Source: Winogradskyella bathintestinalis
Lineage (GTDB): Bacteria; Bacteroidota; Bacteroidia; Flavobacteriales; Flavobacteriaceae
Assembly (NCBI RefSeq): GCF_030407435.1
Contig: NZ_JASDDK010000009.1
Span: 1-64,000 of the forward strand
Reading direction: 5' to 3'
DNA length: 64,000 bases
In this document: positions 17,596-26,845 of the stretch, piece by piece
Position numbering within the stretch: the stretch's first letter is position 1
How the letters are laid out: every line of letters begins with the position of its first letter
Program-made: the position numbers and the translations under genes
The notes under the pieces: model-generated
The model's input: the letters and a program-made list of their open reading frames with translations, nothing else
Database searches by the model: none
Told to the model about the DNA's origin: nothing

Positions 17596-18096
17596 TTAAC
17601 GATAACTGCTTAGTGTTGTATTCATAAAAGTTTGTAAGCGATACATTTCAGGTTTACCTTTTGCGCGTCCAATCCTGCCCGCAAAATACAATCCAAACCA
17701 TATAAGAATCATTAGAATGCTGAGACATAATTGCAAGGAGTATGAATTTTCTAAATTATAATTGGTGTACGCCCAAATACCGAATCCAAAAAATAGGGCA
17801 GCTGTAATAAAGTGCAAAAACATAAATAAGGTCCAAACGGTTGGATTAGGGCCAAATAAACCATGCACAATAGCTTTGTCAGGTCCGTCTTCGTTAATCT
17901 CTAAATGTAGTTGTGGTGACCAAAAGTGTTGATCTTTTTTCGGAAATTTTAAAAAAACATGATCATCTATTCTAGAGACAATAAATTCCGTTTGAATGGA
18001 TTTTTTATTTTCAAAACTTTCTAATAATGTTTGGTTATTAGTTGCTATTTCAAATTTAAATCGAGGTCTTAGAACAATTTCGTTAGCGAGTGGCAT
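17596..18096 (-). CDS. Two-helix membrane protein of unknown function
   Basis: A 166-residue protein with a soluble N-terminal half (about 1-95: beta-rich, with VSRIDDHVFLKFPKKDQHFW and SPQLHLEINED) followed by two transmembrane helices (about 108-128 and 140-158) and a basic end. I do not recognise a named domain. Homologs in this phylum are sometimes labelled GTP-binding protein, but no P-loop is present here, so that label is not supported. It starts 25 bases after the stop of the OmpA-family gene and may be the last member of the adhesin/PorP/OmpA operon. Confidence 0.7.
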   Translation of the reverse strand: MPLANEIVLRPRFKFEIATNNQTLLESFENKKSIQTEFIVSRIDDHVFLKFPKKDQHFWSPQLHLEINEDGPDKAIVHGLFGPNPTVWTLFMFLHFITAALFFGFGIWAYTNYNLENSYSLQLCLSILMILIWFGLYFAGRIGRAKGKPEMYRLQTFMNTTLSSYR

Positions 18097-18121
18097 ATTT
18101 TCTTTTTAAATGGATATTATG

Positions 18122-20011
18122 CTATCGTAAGATAATAAATTCGCAACGTCTATTAATTGAATATTCTGTTTCTGTACAATTTTCACCACATGGAACTAAA
18201 GGCTTTGTTTCTCCAAATCCTTTTGAGGTTAAACGACTTCGCGAAATACCGTTCTGCACCATGTATTCTAAAGTAGCACGAGCTCGTTTTTCAGAAAGAT
18301 CCATATTAAATTCATAACTCGCTCTAGAATCTGTATGGGCACCTAGTTGAATTTCCATCCGTGGATATTTTCTAAGTAAAGCGACTAACACATCTAAGGT
18401 TTTAGCTGCTTGTGCTTTAATATCCCATTTCGCAAAGTCGAAGTAAATATTTTCTAACTCAATGTACGTATTACCTTCATCATCATCGGTTACTATTTCT
18501 TCAGCATCTTTGTATGATTCTATTTCGAGCTCAATATTAAATTCTATATTACCTTTGTCATTGGTATCAAAAAATTCAACTTGAGGAATGTATTTAGGTT
18601 GAAAACCTTCAACAGAATACTTCTGATTGGGTTTTGTGATTAATTTGTAACGACCATCTTTGCCCACCAATTGTTCCGCAATGACGTTACCATCTTTGTC
18701 AAATAACGTTACGGTTGTATTAGGTAAGATTTCGCCCGTCACTTTATCTGTAACTAACCCTTCTATATAATAACGTCTTTCATTTTCAATACGTTTAAAG
18801 GTGTATATATTATCTACTCCAAAGCGATTAGAAGATATATAGCCGGTATTTGAAGAGTCAACTACTACAAATGCGAAATCGTCTTTTTCACTATTTACGG
18901 ATTCTCCTAAATTAAGCGCATCTAATAATTCATTGGTATCTGGATTAACACGACTTGAAAATACGTCCAAACCACCAAACCCGGGTTTACCATTAGAGGC
19001 AAAATAAAGTGTACTGTCTGTTGCTACAAACGGAAATTGTTCTCGATGTTCCGTATTGATATTATCACCTAGGTTTACAGGTTCTCCAAATGAAGTGCCT
19101 CCTATGATATCCACATAGAAAATATCGAAAGACCCTAAAGTGCTAGGCATGTCACTAGAAAAATAGAGTTTTGTCTCATCGTTATTCAATGCGGGATGCA
19201 TGGTAGAATAGGTCTCGCTAGAAAAAGGTACAGGTGAAACGTTTGTCCATTCGCCATCCACTAGTTCTGCTTTAAATATGCTAACTACTGCAATTTTTGT
19301 AGAATCTAAATCAACTCGTTTTTTAAGATTTCTAGAAAAATACATGGTTTTACCATCTTTTGTAAAAACTGCATTACTTTCATGTTGTTTAGATGTATTT
19401 ATTTTTTTATTGAAAGATTCAATACTATCTAATGCCATAGCGTCTCCCATGGTTACTGTTGCTTCGTATAAATCTAAATAGGGTTTACCGTTCCATTGAT
19501 AATTTGGGTTTTTTAAATTTTTAGTTGAGGAAAACACAATTTTTTTTCCATAAAGTCCTACACCAAAATTTGAACCTCCTACATCACCCGTTAAACTTTT
19601 TAGTTCATATTCGTAAGGAATAATACGTTTTAATAAAGATTTAAAACTATCCGTATTGAGTGGGTTGTTTAAATGGATAGTAGAAATTTTGTCGGCCTCT
19701 TTATAATTTTTAATACCTTTTAAAACATCGAAATATTTAAAGTAAAAGTCTTCTGTTAAATCGTTTGAGTCAGCCTTAGAATCAAAAACCTGTTTATAAG
19801 CTTTGTAGGCACTTTCAAATTCTGAATTATAATAATAACAATCCCCTAATTTTTCTAGATTAGCAGCTGTTTTCGGTAATTTCACAAAAATTTCTGCCGC
19901 CTCGACATAAGCTCTATTTTGATAAAGTTCATTTGCTTTTTTAGATTGAGAAAAGCATAAGCTTCCTGTGATTAACACAGCAAATAAGATATATAGTTTA
20001 AACGTTTTCAT
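18122..20011 (-). CDS. OmpA-family protein with TPR and WD40-like repeats
   Basis: A 629-residue envelope protein: signal peptide (about 1-21), TPR-like helices (about 22-110), WD40/PD40-type repeats (about 180-390, with MYFSRNLKKR, KLYFSSDMPS, LYFASNGKPGFGGLDVF), a carboxypeptidase-regulatory-like fold (about 405-485), and a C-terminal OmpA domain (about 515-629) with FDFAKWDI and HTDSRASYEFNMDLSEKRA, which should bind peptidoglycan. Such proteins commonly accompany PorP/SprF and a T9SS adhesin in Bacteroidota and may anchor the complex to the cell wall. It starts ten bases after the PorP/SprF-like gene, in the same operon. Confidence 0.9.
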   Translation of the reverse strand: MKTFKLYILFAVLITGSLCFSQSKKANELYQNRAYVEAAEIFVKLPKTAANLEKLGDCYYYNSEFESAYKAYKQVFDSKADSNDLTEDFYFKYFDVLKGIKNYKEADKISTIHLNNPLNTDSFKSLLKRIIPYEYELKSLTGDVGGSNFGVGLYGKKIVFSSTKNLKNPNYQWNGKPYLDLYEATVTMGDAMALDSIESFNKKINTSKQHESNAVFTKDGKTMYFSRNLKKRVDLDSTKIAVVSIFKAELVDGEWTNVSPVPFSSETYSTMHPALNNDETKLYFSSDMPSTLGSFDIFYVDIIGGTSFGEPVNLGDNINTEHREQFPFVATDSTLYFASNGKPGFGGLDVFSSRVNPDTNELLDALNLGESVNSEKDDFAFVVVDSSNTGYISSNRFGVDNIYTFKRIENERRYYIEGLVTDKVTGEILPNTTVTLFDKDGNVIAEQLVGKDGRYKLITKPNQKYSVEGFQPKYIPQVEFFDTNDKGNIEFNIELEIESYKDAEEIVTDDDEGNTYIELENIYFDFAKWDIKAQAAKTLDVLVALLRKYPRMEIQLGAHTDSRASYEFNMDLSEKRARATLEYMVQNGISRSRLTSKGFGETKPLVPCGENCTETEYSINRRCEFIILR

Positions 20012-20021
20012 TTGTCTTCAA

Positions 20022-20960
20022 TTAGAAAAATCTTGGTGATTTGTCAAAGCCTTTTCCGAGTGTACCAATGTTAAATAATAACATTATTTCGTGAGATCCA
20101 GAATTAAATCGTCCTAAATTAGAAATGGTATGATCGTAGGCATATCCAATACGGATCCCTTCAATTACTGAAAAATTAACCATACCAGTATAAGAATCAT
20201 CAAAACGATAACCTAATCCAAACTCTACCAAATCATTATAACGGACATTGGCGGTTAAGTCTACGGATAAAGGAGCTCCATTAACACGTTTTGCCATAAA
20301 AGCTGGTTTCAATTTAAATCTATCACTCAAATCTAAAACATAACCTCCTGTTAAGAAAAAATGGATGTTTTCAGAACCTTGTGAAACTATACCGCTATCT
20401 TCTTCTAAATGTTTTGTCTCCAATAAATTTGGCGCCGAGAAGCCTAAGTAGAAGTACTCAGAAAAAAAGAATAATCCAGCTCCAACATTAGGAAACGTTC
20501 GACTTATGTTTTCCTCAAAAGCAGGATCAGGTAAAGGATCTGAATATACAAATCCGTCAAAATTGGTGCTGTAAAAGGTAGCTCCGGCCTTAATTCCAAA
20601 AGACAATTTTGTGTTATCACCTACCGGAAGTACATAAGCAATATCAGCAAAGGCACTTGTTTGTTTTACGACGTCCCCAATTTTATCATGAACTATTGAT
20701 ATGCCACCTTCCATACGATCCGTGATTGCAGAATGTATAAAATAGGTGCCTGTTGTTGGGCTGCCAATAGAATTAGCCCATTGGGTACGATAGAGTAAAC
20801 CAATATTCATCATTGAATTATCGTCAGTAGCGTATGCAGGATTTATCACACTCATATTATACATATATTGCGTGTATTGCGGATCTTGTTGCGCATGAGA
20901 TACCAGCCCTAAAATTAGGAATACTATAGTAAAACAATATGTGGTTATTTTATTAATCAT
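20022..20960 (-). CDS. PorP/SprF-family type IX secretion membrane protein
   Basis: A 312-residue outer-membrane protein with a signal peptide (about 1-23) and the family hallmark QQDPQYTQYMYNMSVINPAY right after it. The body is made of beta strands with Gly/Tyr turns (for example LSFGIKAGATFY, FGLGYRFDD, RIGYAYDHTISNLG). PorP/SprF proteins help secrete or hold T9SS cargo; SprF is specifically needed for the SprB adhesin in Flavobacterium johnsoniae. Here it lies 14 bases after the gene of a large type B cargo protein, which is its probable partner. It is one of several paralogs expected in the genome, so the symbol is left empty. Confidence 0.92.
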   Translation of the reverse strand: MINKITTYCFTIVFLILGLVSHAQQDPQYTQYMYNMSVINPAYATDDNSMMNIGLLYRTQWANSIGSPTTGTYFIHSAITDRMEGGISIVHDKIGDVVKQTSAFADIAYVLPVGDNTKLSFGIKAGATFYSTNFDGFVYSDPLPDPAFEENISRTFPNVGAGLFFFSEYFYLGFSAPNLLETKHLEEDSGIVSQGSENIHFFLTGGYVLDLSDRFKLKPAFMAKRVNGAPLSVDLTANVRYNDLVEFGLGYRFDDSYTGMVNFSVIEGIRIGYAYDHTISNLGRFNSGSHEIMLLFNIGTLGKGFDKSPRFF

Positions 20961-20974
20961 TTTAAATATCGTAA

Positions 20975-23900
20975 TTATCTACTGAGATAAACCCTGCCCT
21001 GTACTGATTCTGTTTCTCCATCGTTAAATTCTATGATATAAAAATAGACACCAACAGGTAAAACAGAATTGTTATTTTTTGAAGTGCCATCCCATTTTGG
21101 GGAATTTTTATTGCCCTCGTAAAGTATATTGCCGTATCTATTATAGACGCTTAATTTATAATTAGGAAAGAGTTCATCTAAGTAAAGAATATCGAACACA
21201 GGATTAATGGCATCTCCATTAGGTGAAAAACCATCAGGAATTATAATACTGTCAATACATTTAACAAACGCAATACTTGTTTCAAGTCTAACTGAGCTTT
21301 CACAACCGCTAATGGTTTGAATCGCACCATAATAAATTGCTCCATCTTGTAGTAATTCTGAGTTATCAATAGCCATACCATTTTCAGATTGATTATACCA
21401 AACTACTATTTCACCTTCAATAAGATTAATGTTAGAAATGTTGTTTGATAGATCCGCAATGGTAGAATTATCTTCTAAACAAAATTCGACTTCATTATTA
21501 ATTAGCTGTGGAGTAGGTGGATCTTGAACTAATATTTTAAATGGCTCTATATTATCTGTGATAGCACTACACGATTGTCCTAGAACAAACAACTGTGTTA
21601 GCGTTACCATTGTAATTCCTGGATTTGCTATAAGTGATTGTGGGATTGTAAAAGTAGCACTGCCATTAATTATACTAATGGCTACCGTATTAACCGAATT
21701 ATTAGCTTCAGAGAGTTGGTAAACAATAGAATATTCACCATCTGGTAATTGATTAGCGCCGGATATTAATATTTCTGCATCTTCAAATTCAAAACAAATA
21801 AAATTACTAGCCATAGACAACTCAAGTCCGGTAACATCTGGAAGTTCAAGTATGGCAACGGTTACTATAGCAGAAGCCGTTAAATTGCATTCTGTTGAGG
21901 TTACTGTATATGTATATTCACCGGCTAAATCAATCGATGGATCAAAAATTCCGGTCCCATTAGTAAGCGCAGGACTCCAAGTACCACCCGTATCTGGTGT
22001 TCCTCCTAGGCTGTCAAATAGATCAACTGGATTAGTCTCATCTATACATAAAAGAAGTGAATCATCCACACCAGCATTTGGTGGAGTACTAATGGTGACA
22101 GATACTTCTGCAATCGCATCTGGACAATTAGAATTCACCGAAGATACGGTGTAAATATATGTTCCGGCACTATCAACAGCTGGATCAAATACTCCAGTGC
22201 CACTGGCAAGTTCAGGAGACCATGTCCCGCCTGTTTGAGGTGTGCCTTCTAAACTGTCAAACAGGTCAGTTGCAGTAGCATCACTACAGAATTCGATTGA
22301 ACCATTGGCTCCAGCATTGTTGGCCAATGAAATAGTCACTGTTACGACAGCAGAACTAGTTCCACATGAATTGTTCAAAGTATATGTGTAATCACCAGCA
22401 ACATCAACATTTGGATCAAACATTCCAGTGCCGCTAGTTAGAGTAGGAGACCATGTTCCTCCTGTTTGAGGTGTTCCCCCTAAACCATCAATTAAATCTA
22501 CCGTCGTTTCATCCGTACAAATATCTAGTGTGCCGTCGTTACCAGCGTCTGGTGTTTGTACAAAAGTGACAACAACATCTGCGGTTGCATCTGGACAAGT
22601 AGAATCAGGATTCGAAACCGTATAAGTATAAGTTCCTGCTACATCAACCATTGGGTCAAAAATTCCGGTTCCACTGTTTAAAGCTGGAGTCCATGTGCCG
22701 CCTACATCAGGTGTTCCTCCTAAACTGTCAAATAAATCTACTGTGGTGACCGCTGTACAAAGTTCTAGAGTACCATCAGTTCCTGCATCATTGGTATTAG
22801 ATAAAGAAACCGCTACTGTGGCCGAATTTGTGCCACAAGAATTAGTTAATGTGTATGTGTAGACCCCTTCCGAATCCGTATTGGGATCAAAAATTCCTGT
22901 TCCGCTGTTTAAAGCAGGCGTCCACGTTCCTCCAGTTTCAGGCGTTCCCGCCAAACCATTGAATAAATCTACTGCATTTATTGAATCACATAAATTCAAC
23001 GTGCCATCATTGCCAGCATCCGGTTCTTGTAAAATAGAAACTGTTACTGTAGCTGTTGCATCAGGACAAGGTGTAGCAGCATTTGAAATGGTATACGTGT
23101 AAACTCCTGAAGTATCTACCATTGGATTAAAAATTCCGGTGCCACTGTTTAAAGCCGGAGTCCAGGTGCCACCAACATCTGGTGTTCCTCCTAAACTATT
23201 GAATAAATCTACTGCAACATCTGTAGAACAAAGTTGAAGTGTGCCATTTGTACCAGCATCATTTGTACCAGAGAAAGACACAGTTACTGATGCAGAATTT
23301 GTTCCACAAGCATTGGTTTGTGTATATATATACGTCCCTTCTGGGTCTGTATTAGGATCAAATAATCCTGTTCCACTAAATAAAGCAGGAGACCAAGTTC
23401 CGCCTGTTTCAGGTGATCCAGCAAGGCTATCAAATAAATCTACGGTATTTGTGGAATCACATAGATTGAGAGTACCATCATTTCCGGCATTAGGCTCTTG
23501 TATAATGGATACTATAACTGTTGCTGAATCATCGGGACATAAAATTGTACTATTAGAAACGATATAGGTGTAAACGCCAGGAGCATCAAACATCGGGTTA
23601 AAAATTCCTGTTCCACTATTTAAAACAGGTGACCATGTGCCACCGAGATCAGGGGTACCTCCTAAATTATTGAATAGATTTATTGGTGCATCATTAAAAC
23701 ATAGTTCTAAAGCGGCGTTGTCTCCTGCTTGATTGGCATCTATTACTGATACTGAAATTGTAGCAGAACTGTTTCCACATAAGGCTGAATTAATAGTATA
23801 GGTATAATCTCCTTCAGCGTCTAAGCTAGCATCGAAAACTCCGGTTCCACTAGAAAGTGCAGGTGACCAAGTTCCTCCAGATTGAGGCGTACCGCCAAGG

Positions 23901-26668
23901 CTATTAAATAAATCTGCTGTGCTACTTAGGCTACATAAAATTAAGTTTCCATCTAAACCTGCATCTGGTGCTAACTCTACAAAAACTTCAACTGTAGCGG
24001 AGTCATCAATACAAGCTCCTGTTCCAGATGTTGTATAGGTATAAATTCCAGCTGTATCAACTAAAGGATCAAAAATTCCTGTACCACTAGCAAGGGATGG
24101 TGTCCATGTTCCACCAGTACTTGGTGTTCCGCCTAAGCTATTAAAAAGATCGATAGAGCCGTCATCAGTACAAACCGTTACCGTACCATTTAAACCTGCA
24201 TCCTGAAATGGTACAACAGTTAAAGTTACTGTTGCTGTAGCATCCGTACAAGGTGCTGTTCCTATCACCGTATAGGTGTAAGTGCCTTCAGCATCAATTA
24301 ATGGATCAAAGATATTGGTGCCACTAGTTAGTGCAGGTGTCCACGTACCACCAACTTCAGGTGTGCCTCCGAGACTATTAAACAAATCAACTGGTCCATT
24401 GTTATTACAAATGTTTTCTACCGCATCTATTCCAGCATCTGGTGCAATATCTATTGTTACTTCAACTGTGGCTGTGTCATCAATACAAGGTCCTGTTCCA
24501 GATGTTGTATAGGTGTAAATACCAGCCGAATCTATTGAAGGATCAAAAATTCCTGTACCACTTGTTAACGTAGGAGTCCAAATTCCTCCAGTTTCAGGTG
24601 TACCACCAAGACTATCGAAAAGATCAATTGTATTAGTATTACTACAAATTGTTATTGAACCGTTTAATCCAGCATTTTGGAAAGGTGTAACCGAAATTGT
24701 TACATTTGCCGTTGCATCAGCACAAGGACTGGTTCCTGTAACCGTATAAGTATAAACACCAACAGGATCTAATAAAGGATCAAATATATTGGTTCCACTA
24801 GAAAGAGTTGGTGACCATGTTCCACCAACTTCTGGAGTGCCTTCAAGCGTGTCGAACAAATTAATAGTGCCATCATTATCGCAAATATTAACTTCAGCGT
24901 TGATACCAGCATCTGGTTCTTCTAAGATGATAACATTAACTTCTGCTGAAACATCTGTACACGGCGGTGTGCCCGCTAAAGTATAAGTATATAATCCTGC
25001 AGTATCAACTGAAGGATCAAAAATTCCTGTACCACTATTGAGTGCGGGAGTCCAAATTCCCCCAGATTCAGGGGTTCCCCCTAAGCTATCAAATAAATTT
25101 ACGGGTGTAAAATCAGAGCTACAAATATTTAGAGAACCGTCTGTGCCAGCAATGGGTAATGGGTTTATAGTAACGTTAACCGTTGCGGAGTCATCAGGAC
25201 AAGGAGAATTACCTGTTAAAGAGTAGGTGTAAATGCCAGGTGAATCGATTAATGGATCAAAAACTCCAGTGCCGCTATTTAAAGCAGGTGACCAAACACC
25301 ACCAGAATCGGGTGCTCCACCAAGATTGTTAAACAAATCTACCGTTCCTACATTATCACAAATGTCTATTGTTCCGTCTTCACCAGCATCTTGAAACGCT
25401 GACACCGAAACATTAACTGTTGCCGTTGCATCTATACAAGGTGCTGTTCCACTTACAGTATAAGTATATAAACCGTCTGTGTCTATTGTAGGATCAAATA
25501 CTCCAGTGCCACTTGCTAGCGCAGGTGACCACGTTCCACCAGTTTCGGGTGTGCCTCCTAAGCTTAAATACAAGTCTAATGCACTATCTTCACTACATAT
25601 TTCTAATATGCCGTTTGTCCCCGCATTTGGTTCTGGAATAAGAGTTACTGTAATAATTGCCGAATCATCAGGGCACGTATTTCCAGAATTTACGGTGTAA
25701 GTGTAATCGCCTGCCGAATCAATGTTAGGGTCATAAATTCCAGTGCCGCTATTTAAAGCAGGTGACCACGTACCTCCTGTATCAGGTGAACCACCAAGCG
25801 TAGTAAATAAATCGATAGTTGTACTTATGTTGTTCTCACAAACATCTACAGTTCCATCTTCACCAGCATTGGGCCCTTCATCTAAAATGGCAATCACCAT
25901 AAAGCGAGCAGAACTCTCACATGGGGGATCTAAGGTTGTACCGTAATAGGTTTGGCCACTTATTAAAGGAGTGTTTGTAGGTAAAGGAAAGGCCGAGAAT
26001 AATGAAATATACCAATTATTATTTCCACTTGCTACTAAATCTCCAACGGTTGGTGTAGATCCTGAAGTACTACAAAAGTTTTGAATCATATCTCCAGTTG
26101 GCATAGGAGTAGCACCAACATTTACTAAAACAGTTAGTCGAGATGTTCTACAACTACCATCTGGACTCGCTTGATCGGCATAATACAAGGTGTTATCCAT
26201 TAATATATCCGTATCATTTAAAGGAGTGCCTCCAGAAGGCGATAAATACCATTGTACATCATTTCCTGTTGCATCTAAACTAGCAACAGTTGCGAGTGTA
26301 GGATCGTCTAGACATACACCTTGAAAGGGACTTCCAACTGGTGGTCCATAGATAGTAATAGTAACTTGAGCTCTAGCTCCACATGAGCCACTATTGTCAT
26401 CGGCATAATAATCTTCTCCGCTAATAAGACTAGCAGAATTTGGAAGTGGTGTAGTAGAAGTGGCCGTTTCATACCAAACAATTCCTCCACCATTATCAAT
26501 GGCTTGTAAATCCCCAACTAAAACCGATTGTATATCGCACAAAGTTTGTGTATTATCAATTACTGTCGGACATTGAGCATTAGCAGAAGTTAAACCGCAG
26601 GTTATTAATAAAAGAAGAAATGTTACAAGTACAGAATAACATTTATAACTGTGCTCTTTGGCTTTCAT
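20975..26668 (-). CDS. Giant T9SS type B adhesin with 17 tandem Ig-like repeats
   Basis: A secreted surface protein of 1,897 residues: signal peptide (about 1-31, ending in ANA), three related Cys-containing modules with YYAD or YYGT motifs (about 32-260), 17 tandem repeats of about 79 residues (265-1609, consensus built on AGxDGTLxLC, VDLFxSLGGTP, GGTWSPALxSGTGIFDP and YTYT), two further Ig-like modules (about 1610-1800), and a type B sorting domain (about 1810-1897: IPDGFSPNGDAINPVFDI, YNRYGNILYEGN, PKWDGTSKNN). The acidic repeats suggest calcium-bound rigid rods for adhesion or gliding, which is inference. Cargo, PorP/SprF and OmpA proteins are in one operon in this order. Confidence 0.92.
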   Translation of the reverse strand: MKAKEHSYKCYSVLVTFLLLLITCGLTSANAQCPTVIDNTQTLCDIQSVLVGDLQAIDNGGGIVWYETATSTTPLPNSASLISGEDYYADDNSGSCGARAQVTITIYGPPVGSPFQGVCLDDPTLATVASLDATGNDVQWYLSPSGGTPLNDTDILMDNTLYYADQASPDGSCRTSRLTVLVNVGATPMPTGDMIQNFCSTSGSTPTVGDLVASGNNNWYISLFSAFPLPTNTPLISGQTYYGTTLDPPCESSARFMVIAILDEGPNAGEDGTVDVCENNISTTIDLFTTLGGSPDTGGTWSPALNSGTGIYDPNIDSAGDYTYTVNSGNTCPDDSAIITVTLIPEPNAGTNGILEICSEDSALDLYLSLGGTPETGGTWSPALASGTGVFDPTIDTDGLYTYTVSGTAPCIDATATVNVSVSAFQDAGEDGTIDICDNVGTVDLFNNLGGAPDSGGVWSPALNSGTGVFDPLIDSPGIYTYSLTGNSPCPDDSATVNVTINPLPIAGTDGSLNICSSDFTPVNLFDSLGGTPESGGIWTPALNSGTGIFDPSVDTAGLYTYTLAGTPPCTDVSAEVNVIILEEPDAGINAEVNICDNDGTINLFDTLEGTPEVGGTWSPTLSSGTNIFDPLLDPVGVYTYTVTGTSPCADATANVTISVTPFQNAGLNGSITICSNTNTIDLFDSLGGTPETGGIWTPTLTSGTGIFDPSIDSAGIYTYTTSGTGPCIDDTATVEVTIDIAPDAGIDAVENICNNNGPVDLFNSLGGTPEVGGTWTPALTSGTNIFDPLIDAEGTYTYTVIGTAPCTDATATVTLTVVPFQDAGLNGTVTVCTDDGSIDLFNSLGGTPSTGGTWTPSLASGTGIFDPLVDTAGIYTYTTSGTGACIDDSATVEVFVELAPDAGLDGNLILCSLSSTADLFNSLGGTPQSGGTWSPALSSGTGVFDASLDAEGDYTYTINSALCGNSSATISVSVIDANQAGDNAALELCFNDAPINLFNNLGGTPDLGGTWSPVLNSGTGIFNPMFDAPGVYTYIVSNSTILCPDDSATVIVSIIQEPNAGNDGTLNLCDSTNTVDLFDSLAGSPETGGTWSPALFSGTGLFDPNTDPEGTYIYTQTNACGTNSASVTVSFSGTNDAGTNGTLQLCSTDVAVDLFNSLGGTPDVGGTWTPALNSGTGIFNPMVDTSGVYTYTISNAATPCPDATATVTVSILQEPDAGNDGTLNLCDSINAVDLFNGLAGTPETGGTWTPALNSGTGIFDPNTDSEGVYTYTLTNSCGTNSATVAVSLSNTNDAGTDGTLELCTAVTTVDLFDSLGGTPDVGGTWTPALNSGTGIFDPMVDVAGTYTYTVSNPDSTCPDATADVVVTFVQTPDAGNDGTLDICTDETTVDLIDGLGGTPQTGGTWSPTLTSGTGMFDPNVDVAGDYTYTLNNSCGTSSAVVTVTISLANNAGANGSIEFCSDATATDLFDSLEGTPQTGGTWSPELASGTGVFDPAVDSAGTYIYTVSSVNSNCPDAIAEVSVTISTPPNAGVDDSLLLCIDETNPVDLFDSLGGTPDTGGTWSPALTNGTGIFDPSIDLAGEYTYTVTSTECNLTASAIVTVAILELPDVTGLELSMASNFICFEFEDAEILISGANQLPDGEYSIVYQLSEANNSVNTVAISIINGSATFTIPQSLIANPGITMVTLTQLFVLGQSCSAITDNIEPFKILVQDPPTPQLINNEVEFCLEDNSTIADLSNNISNINLIEGEIVVWYNQSENGMAIDNSELLQDGAIYYGAIQTISGCESSVRLETSIAFVKCIDSIIIPDGFSPNGDAINPVFDILYLDELFPNYKLSVYNRYGNILYEGNKNSPKWDGTSKNNNSVLPVGVYFYIIEFNDGETESVQGRVYLSR
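21842..25876 (-). repeat. 17 tandem coding repeats of about 237 bp
   Basis: DNA encoding residues 265-1609 of the adhesin. Units differ at the nucleotide level but keep the protein pattern. A two-unit order is visible. Units 5 and 7 share SGTNIFDPL and end in xPF, while 6 and 8 share YTYTTSGTG and CIDD. Units 10, 12 and 14 have a Pro-Asp (CPD) end, while 11, 13 and 15 have CGTNSA or CGTSSA ends. This indicates growth by duplication of dimers. Confidence 0.85.
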
Positions 26669-26845
26669 TAAAAAAATTTAAATAATTACTTTTAGTTGAA
26701 ATCGATGCCATGGATTAAGAACAGCACGTTCAAAATAAAATCGTTGACTTGCTAATTTGTTAGATTAAGGGGAAACAAATATATGTAATTAGCCATTACT
26801 TAACAAAATTAAAATTTACAGATTTTATTTCATTTTAATTTATTG

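Noticed and set aside
18090..18317. Rightward frame opposite the OmpA domain
   Set aside because: Antisense to a conserved OmpA C-terminus; no family similarity.
21852..25946. Rightward open frames of 60-110 codons opposite the adhesin repeats
   Set aside because: They are regular antisense shadows: each recurs with the 237-bp repeat period (same V-P-P-V-S-G-V-P text) and has no family similarity or promoter.
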